From Glandiceps talaboti (lineage: Eukaryota > Hemichordata > Enteropneusta > Spengelidae), in assembly GCF_964340395.1 (NCBI RefSeq), contig NC_135566.1, positions 4,714,501-4,778,500 on the forward strand: DNA of 64,000 nucleotides. The letters are read 5' to 3'. A program made the translations under genes and the position numbers. Below are positions 57,117-64,000 of this stretch, piece by piece. The notes below the pieces were generated by a model, which saw nothing but the letters and a program-made list of their open reading frames with translations, had not been told where the DNA came from and did not search any database. Position 1 is the first letter of the stretch. Every line of letters starts with the position of its first letter.

Positions 57117-58285
57117 CTGTAAAGAACAAAATTAACTATATTAGAATATGGAAATTCTTCTACAGAACTTGTAGAATAGGCCTTTTCAAAATTTGCCATG
57201 GTGGTGCTCTACTTCCTGTCTATGTGTACCTTGGGGGTATACATGGTATAGGTTACTTAGTTAATCATAGAGCACTGCTGTTTTCCTCGATGTCTGAACA
57301 ATACGAAAAACATCCCTGAATTTACACTTCTACAGAATACCAAGGGACAAAGCTCTTAAGAAATGGTACTGTGGGGATGATACCTCCAATATGAACGAGG
57401 GCGCTGTATTCTCAATTTCCTGTTTGCAGTCTGCAATGGCCTATTAGGACACAGCACTTTCCAGTCATGATATTATAGCCCCAGTTAAGTTCACTTGACT
57501 CCTACATGCTCCATCCATCCTTTCCCAAATACCCATCCTGGTAACACTACTTTTTTCTGGTAATAGATCTTTCTCAATGTGTACTCCTTGGTTGTGGAAA
57601 CAATATATACTGCCACCTGCCTTCCATTCTGCCAAATCATTTAATTTAGCTATTTTTATTTTGTTATGTGATATATTCTCTCTCATTTCCAAACTATTTT
57701 ATTGTCTAATATATGTACTATCATACGACATGTGTTTACGATTTACAAATCCATTAACACTGAATAATCTAACAGAACTGAAACAGAAACCAAGGTTCAC
57801 AAGTGTCATCTCATTTATGACAGAAAGGCCTGAAATTATGAATCACTTAATTACGCACCTACATGTATGCCTCAACAGCACAGTATGCCATGATCTAAAA
57901 CTAGTGAACTAACAGCACTGTTGACCACGAGTTGCGGATCTGCTCTTTCTTGTTGAATCTGTCATAACAGGCTTTTTTTCAGCTAACCAATATGGTGAAT
58001 CACTGAATAATTAATACATTTGATATACAATCACCAATGTATAGAATAATATTACAGAGTTCATATTCACAGGATATATTACGCTGTTCTGATTTATTCA
58101 TAGACGTTTCTGATACATTTAGATGACAACTTTGAGAATTTCTCCTCACGCTGGTCATGATCAGTATTTATCAAACGCAACGTTAACAAAAAAATATCCA
58201 AATTATGATATAATTTGCATATTAAAATCATACTTATGTTGGTGTGAAATGACATATTTTAAATATTAAGCACTTGACAATAAAT

Positions 58286-58690
58286 GGTGCTCATGAATAT
58301 TCATTAGCAACCAGCTCACCATTACAGACTCAAGACAACCAAATACACGACATCTTTTCTTATATAAATCTGATGAATATGGATACTCATAAATATTTAT
58401 TATCAACCAACACCAATTAAAGACTGATGACAACCAAACAAGTGACGTATTTAAATATGTATCAACCTGACACACACATATCGGTGCTCATTCATTATGA
58501 CAGCACTCATCCAGGACAGGGGAGGAATGAAACAATTAACAACATAAAAATCGGCCAATCTGACAAACACTGGTGCTCATGAATATTCATTATTGACCAG
58601 TACCCACTAAATACTGGGAACAACAAAACGCAGTCTAATGTTAATGTGACAAGTACGGGTGCTCATGAATATTCATTACTGACCAGCACA
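58286..58690 (+). repeat. Degenerate 86-102 bp minisatellite, 5 copies
   Basis: Units start at 58286, 58381, 58483, 58572 and 58658 with variants of GGTGCTCATGAATATTCATT and contain ACCAG and AAGACTG-like words. Confidence 0.8.
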
Positions 58691-59065
58691 TATTCAAGAC
58701 TGGGGAGATCCAGCCTTTTCTGTAGTTTAGATAAAACTGATAGGTACATTTGACATTGCAAACTTTTATAAAGAGGACAATATTCCAGAATTCATAACAC
58801 AAATGCTATACATAAGTGACATGTTAATTCGATCACTGTGAAATATTACATGTTTTCAACTTTCAATAAATCAAAAGGGATTTACTTTCAACAATAAAGA
58901 GCTCACAGATGTTTTTTCTTAGGTTTCATTTCCACTGACTTAAGACTCACAACATATGGTCTTCAAGGTCCCCAGTCTGGAATATTTTTGTAGAGATTTT
59001 ATGGTCAGATAACAGACATCATTGTAAACAACAAAGTTGGAATAACAAAACTAAAGCCTCTAAAG

Positions 59066-59170
59066 TAGTCTGTAAGGTACGCCGTGACGGGGCGCCCTCA
59101 ACCATCGGCCAACCCCTAACATGAGAGGAGGCCGGTGAGGGCAAAACGTCACGACGTATCTTACAGTCTA
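59066..59170. mobile_element. 105-bp MITE with 9-bp target-site duplication
   Basis: The inverted ends (left TAGTCTGTAAGGTACGCCGT, right complement TAGACTGTAAGATACGTCGT) match over about 35 bp with few changes. CCTCTAAAG directly flanks both sides (59057-59065 and 59171-59179). A 9-bp duplication fits the Mutator-like superfamily best, though that is inferred from length alone. Similar end sequence occurs near 21968-21985 and 14465-14485. Confidence 0.82.
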
Positions 59171-60457
59171 CCTCTAAAGCAGAATAGTTTGAAATGTTTT
59201 AGAGTCTAATTAAAGGGCAACACCACCCCGGGAAATAAAGGCATTCTCATAAACTATGGGTTCTGGAGAATCATTTCATGACTTTACATCACCTACAATT
59301 ACTTGCGACTTCAGAGGAACATCAAGTTGATCTTGTGTCTTGATAAGGTATCTTTGCTATGGGCTATTGCATCATGGGAGTCAGCAGAAATAATATATTC
59401 ATGGTTGAACAATGAATATTCATGAGATGTTTTACACTGAAGGGAATATGATACATAGTACTCAAGAGTGTTCCCTGTTAAAAGATTTTAGAACACAATT
59501 ATTGTGGACTATACATGTTCAGTCCAGTACATTACATCAAAATATTTATGGCAAATCTCAGAAAAAGACGATAATGCAAATAGTCTCTACTCTAATTACA
59601 TTTATTTATTTCACAAAAACACTATATTACATAGATTTAAGTCTACAATGGTGGATGTCATGACTTTGTTACTATCTTTCTGTCTACTCAAGTAAAGGGG
59701 GCTATAAAATAAAGGTACACAGTCATAAAACATACCTATTTTTAGAAAACTAAAGATGCTATACCTGTCCACATTCTCTATGATCACTATCCTCTGATTG
59801 TAGTGATCATAACTTTATATAGGAAACTAGAATAGGTTACTGTCGGCCAATAGACAACTCAGACCTCTCACATTCAACATTTGAAGCTTTATCATGATAA
59901 TTATATGATGCGTCAGCATTGACATTCTCAATCTCAACATTAATCACACATGCAGGTCACTCAGTCTTTGATTACTACTTAAATGCACACCTTTGTAATA
60001 TCTTATTTCAATCTGAAATCTTATACTCAGAGGTTATTACTGAAACTAACTTACTAGTAGTGACAAGGTCCCCTTAGGTCACTCATATTTTCCTCAACGG
60101 AAGGAAAAAAAATATTGAGAAATAACATTTCCGTATACATTGTGATATATGTATATTTTGTATAAAGAACAACTGCATCACATTGTATAAGCTTTTAAAT
60201 ATACTTTCAAAATATGTCACTGAGGTGCTCATAAGTAAAACAGGAAATGAAAGGATCTAGCACTTTTTCAATAACTTTAAGTGACCACTACACATTTACC
60301 AACTGATATCAGATAGAGATATGCCATAGCTACACAGGTATGCAAAATGGATTACACACCAATGTACTGATCATAAGAGGAAATACTACAGACATATTAT
60401 ATTGACCTAGCTGGTGTAATAAATTTGAGTGCATGCATGTGTACATGCCTTGGTGTC

Positions 60458-60462
<5 letters not shown>

Positions 60463-60508
<46 letters not shown>

Positions 60509-60540
60509 ATGAATTATCAGTATATATATATATACAGTAT
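60463..60540. repeat. (GT)n and short (TA)n
   Basis: About 22 GT units, then 18 bases of other sequence and a short TA run. Confidence 0.96.
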
Positions 60541-61378
60541 ATAATTAACATGTATACACATGCATACGTGCATACACACATATATATACACACATGCGTG
60601 TGTGAGTGCATGTGTGTATAAAGACAAACTGATTCTTTCAATACTTTCCTACATGTATTTCCTAATCTTCTGTAATAAATAGTGCATGGTCCGTCCACTT
60701 CAATTACTGAAGAACAGTAAAAAGTATATAATTTCCGAAAGAATGTTTTTGTAGAGTTGTGTGTATTATAACCCACAGTATGAATGTGGGCATTCATGGT
60801 GATAACTACTGAGTTGTGCTAAAAAGCTAACTTCATTTCAACAACAATGTATTTGCCGAACAGTGTATTATGACATTGTAAGCGATAACATTATTGAGCT
60901 GTGCTAGAAAGCTAAGGCATTTCAACAACAGTATATTCAGTGTTGTGTATAAGGGAATTGAAAGTAATAATTTGATTAGGTTGTGATAGAAAGATTAGAC
61001 ATTTTTAACAACACTGTATTTGGGTCAATTGAATATCAAGACCTTATTAAGTCAGTTATTGGTAATACGTCATGTAAATATACCAACGATAAAGGTCAAA
61101 ATCAATCATTTTACATCATTTGTTACTTACAAATACATATCTTTTCCATACAGCATGCACAGTAGGAGTTTTATCATTATTTCAAGGTAATCACACCTTA
61201 TAAGTTATATATAATAAATAGCAATTCTGGATTTTGATTTAATTTCATATAGAGTAATATACAGTAAAAAAAATATAAGATAAAATGTGAACATTTTATG
61301 TTCAGTGTGTATTAATTATGGACAACTTCATTTTCTAGGACATCAATTTTCACAGATATAAAACCTCAGGTTTTTACA

Positions 61379-61464
61379 TTCATTCATTCATTCATTCATT
61401 CATCCATTCAGTTATTTATTTATTATTTATTTATTTATTTATCTACTTATTTATTTATTTATTC
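61379..61464. repeat. (ATTC)n and (ATTT)n tetranucleotide array
   Basis: Six ATTC units followed by interrupted ATTT units. Confidence 0.95.
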
Positions 61465-62815
61465 AATTGTTCTCTTTTTTGGAGGTAACATTTGCAATCC
61501 ATACTCCAGATAACTGTACATGTAGGTAGGTGATCAGTCTATTGCTGCATACCAGATGTTGTGATGTGAAATACAACACAACTTTAGAGTTGAGCTGAGT
61601 CAGTGTGCAGTACAGTACTAATGGAATGAGATTTATGAGATATGATGGATATATTCACTACTTAGAGACTAACTTTGTTGATATATTATATACATGTGGC
61701 ATAGGTTATCTACCTAGTGTCAAATTGCATGGATTATTCTCATTATGAGGAACTTTATAAAATTTATATGAAATAATTATAGCTAAGTTTCATAATTTGT
61801 GAAAAATAATAGGATGAAAATTTAAGTGGTTCCATTCATCGTATTTGTTTTCAATATTAAAGGTAAGACCATTATGTTTGCAAAGCAAATCTGAAAATAC
61901 GAGTTAAAATCATTTTAAATAGTAGTTATTTGTGAAACTAAAACACATATATAACTCAAGTTATATGCAAACTCACAAAGCAGCAGTTCCCTGCCAAGGG
62001 CAAGCCTACGGCATACTGTACTACAAACACTTCAAAATTACACACACATATATTTGAAAGAACTGGATGAACTTTCAGAATGAAAGACTGTAAGAAAACA
62101 TAGGACCTACTTGTGTATGCAAAGAGTGTAAGTGAGTAAAGCTATATGATGTCAGATTACATCTCAAAAGCAATCTCTTTTGCTGATATGTGTCCAAGTG
62201 TTTGAACATTGATGTGTAGTACAAAACAACTACCTGCAAGGCAGTATTCTAAATCCAGATACCAAACAGAATTCCCCTCCCCTGACTGTGAGGTTACAAC
62301 TATATTATTCGGCATGGAGTAAAAAGTAAAATAGCTACATGTAGTACCTCACAGTCCCTGTAACTAGGAAGGGGGGGGGGGGGGGAAATGTTAGATATCT
62401 AGTGACAACATAATTTTGGTATATCCTAGTAATATGGTCCATCCCCACCCCCCAACCCTCACCCTACTAAAAATTGAATAGTCTATGTTACAGGTTTAGA
62501 ATTGATGTCCTTAATCACCATTTGTCAGATTATGACAATTAAATTCACCAGGGCAGGAATAAATGATACCAAATATTAGGTTCAACATTTGTACAACTCA
62601 GTGTGACTAGGCTTTGGACAGCACATAGAAAACTGTGTTTATCATTTAGTGATAATAAGTAAATAAGATAAACCTGGCAAACAATGATTACAATTTGTAC
62701 AAAAACATGTACAAATGTATGTAGGTGTATAGGCTGTGATAGACTACATATATAGTATATGCAATACATTATACACACGTCATATACACACATATAATAC
62801 ACATTCACGACACAT

Positions 62816-63168
62816 GCATGTATACATACATACATACATACATACATACATACATACATACATACATACATGCATACATACATGCATACATACATACATA
62901 CATACATACATGCATACATACATGCATACATACATACATACATACATGCATACATACATGCATACATACATACATACATACATACATACATACATACATA
63001 CATACATACATACATACATACATGCATGCATGCATACATGCATGCATACATACATACATACATGCATACATACATGCATACATACATACATACATACATA
63101 CATGCATGCATGCATGCATGCATACATACATACATACATGCATGCATGCATGCATGCATGCACGCACG

Positions 63169-63204
<36 letters not shown>

Positions 63205-63232
63205 TACATACATACATACATACATACAGACA
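62816..63232. repeat. CATA array with interspersed CATG, then CACG and CA
   Basis: About 417 bp of CATA units with CATG units recurring in clusters, then (CACG)n, (CA)n and CATA. Long ORFs of HTYI or MYVC type are artefacts. Confidence 0.97.
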
Positions 63233-64000
63233 CATACATATAATATCGTGTGTTGTGAATGTGTTGTAAACATTTTGATATCACAATTTATGGAGTTTCT
63301 TGAGATAGTAACAATTTTATAATTCAAAACTACTTTGTGTCAATTTTCATACTTTTCTTTAATATTCCTAGTTGCCATGGTGATATCTCCATGGTGATAT
63401 ATCCTGTAAAGTTATAGGGTGAAAAGTCAATCTCATTTTGACATTTGTATCATCAAAAATATGATTCATGGCAGGACATGACATGTACACTAAAATAGAG
63501 TTCCTGTGTAAAGTTCATATTTATAACTGCCATACATGTACATCTGTACAGAGTTATAAACAGTGCAATGAGTCCAAATATTTATATCTTCAAATATTCA
63601 GCAGAAAAAAGGCAAACATTCAGTAATTGATTTGAACAGGTGAAATTCCTTTATTTGTATGTCAGTTTGTGTAATGTGTATCATTTGTTCAGTGAATCAA
63701 CCTGTTATATATGTATCCCATGACGATACATGCATTGTTTGCTGTTTGCCATTTACTTCTCCAGTAACAAGCATATCACACAAAACTTTCATCTTTCTCA
63801 TAATTTTTTTGTTATATTTTAACTTTATGACTTAAATCATAGCATGAAAGCTAATTCATAAGTTGATATTACTCTCCCATCAAATCTTGATGAAATTTGC
63901 AAAATGGAACATGTATATAGTATAATATTTTTTCTAAAAACATGTACATGGTACTGAAGCCAAGCTCTTTAATCAGAACATACAATAAAAGTAATATTTA

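Larger units (their letters stand above)
57117..64000. other. 5' intron or flank of TBC1D10
   Basis: No exon could be supported, although at least one more TBC1D10 exon must lie upstream. Contents seen: a 58.3-58.7 kb minisatellite, a MITE at 59.07 kb, fragments of two inverted-repeat families (59.37 and 60.07 kb), and CA/GT, ATTC/ATTT and CATA microsatellites. Confidence 0.5.

Noticed and set aside
57117-57199. Start of TBC1D10 at the in-frame-looking ATG at 57199
   Set aside because: A clean acceptor (TTTACAG) at 57117-57123 separates that ATG from the exon, and the sequence before it does not match the family.
60330-60797. 155-residue minus ORF upstream of TBC1D10
   Set aside because: Much of it reads (GT)n on the opposite strand, and the rest has no resemblance to the TBC1D10 N-terminus.

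Overview
This is intron-rich nuclear DNA from a bilaterian animal, most likely an invertebrate. The sequence is AT-rich and dense in microsatellites. Its genes are split into short exons with GT-AG introns, and its EGF modules sit in phase 1-1 exons. It contains a synaptic-vesicle-type transporter, a TBC1D10 RabGAP, a Reeler-EGF secreted protein and an EGF transmembrane protein. I see no marker that fixes the phylum (mollusc, annelid, hemichordate and cephalochordate all remain possible). I see no bacterial or viral gene, no CRISPR array and no recognisable tRNA or rRNA gene. Exon limits were worked out by hand from splice consensus, reading-frame continuity and family similarity.

Layout. (1) About 1-9269, minus strand: the 5' part of a gene for a secreted protein with a signal peptide, a Reeler domain in three exons, four EGF modules and a Cys-containing exon that runs off the left edge. 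Intron 1 holds a tRNA-derived SINE and a short inverted-repeat element. (2) 9270-11560: a head-to-head spacer with CA/TA tracts, a nested palindromic element and CAT/CAC repeats. (3) 11561-18989, plus strand: a ten-exon gene for a predicted 541-residue single-pass membrane protein with a signal peptide, an unassigned N-terminal domain, four EGF modules, a Ser/Thr-rich stalk, one membrane span and a 150-residue tail with Tyr motifs. (4) 18990-22485: a repeat-bearing spacer. (5) 22486-34023, minus strand: a nearly complete twelve-coding-exon SVOP-type major facilitator transporter with about 492 codons recovered. Its introns carry tetranucleotide arrays and a cluster of TA-flanked palindromes. 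(6) 34024-43889: a spacer with several inverted-repeat elements and minisatellites. (7) 43890-57116, minus strand: seven exons of a TBC1D10-family RabGAP reaching the stop codon. The N-terminal exon(s) were not found. (8) 57117-64000: TBC1D10 5' intron or flank with repeats only.

The four genes show no shared pathway. The first two, both EGF-bearing and head to head, could share a regulatory region. The most unusual observations are a 78-bp tandem array that has copied the 3' end of a TBC1D10 exon together with its splice donor (six consecutive donors, the extra copies carrying an in-frame stop), and a family of perfect or near-perfect palindromes that always abut (TA)n tracts and share an 18-bp core.
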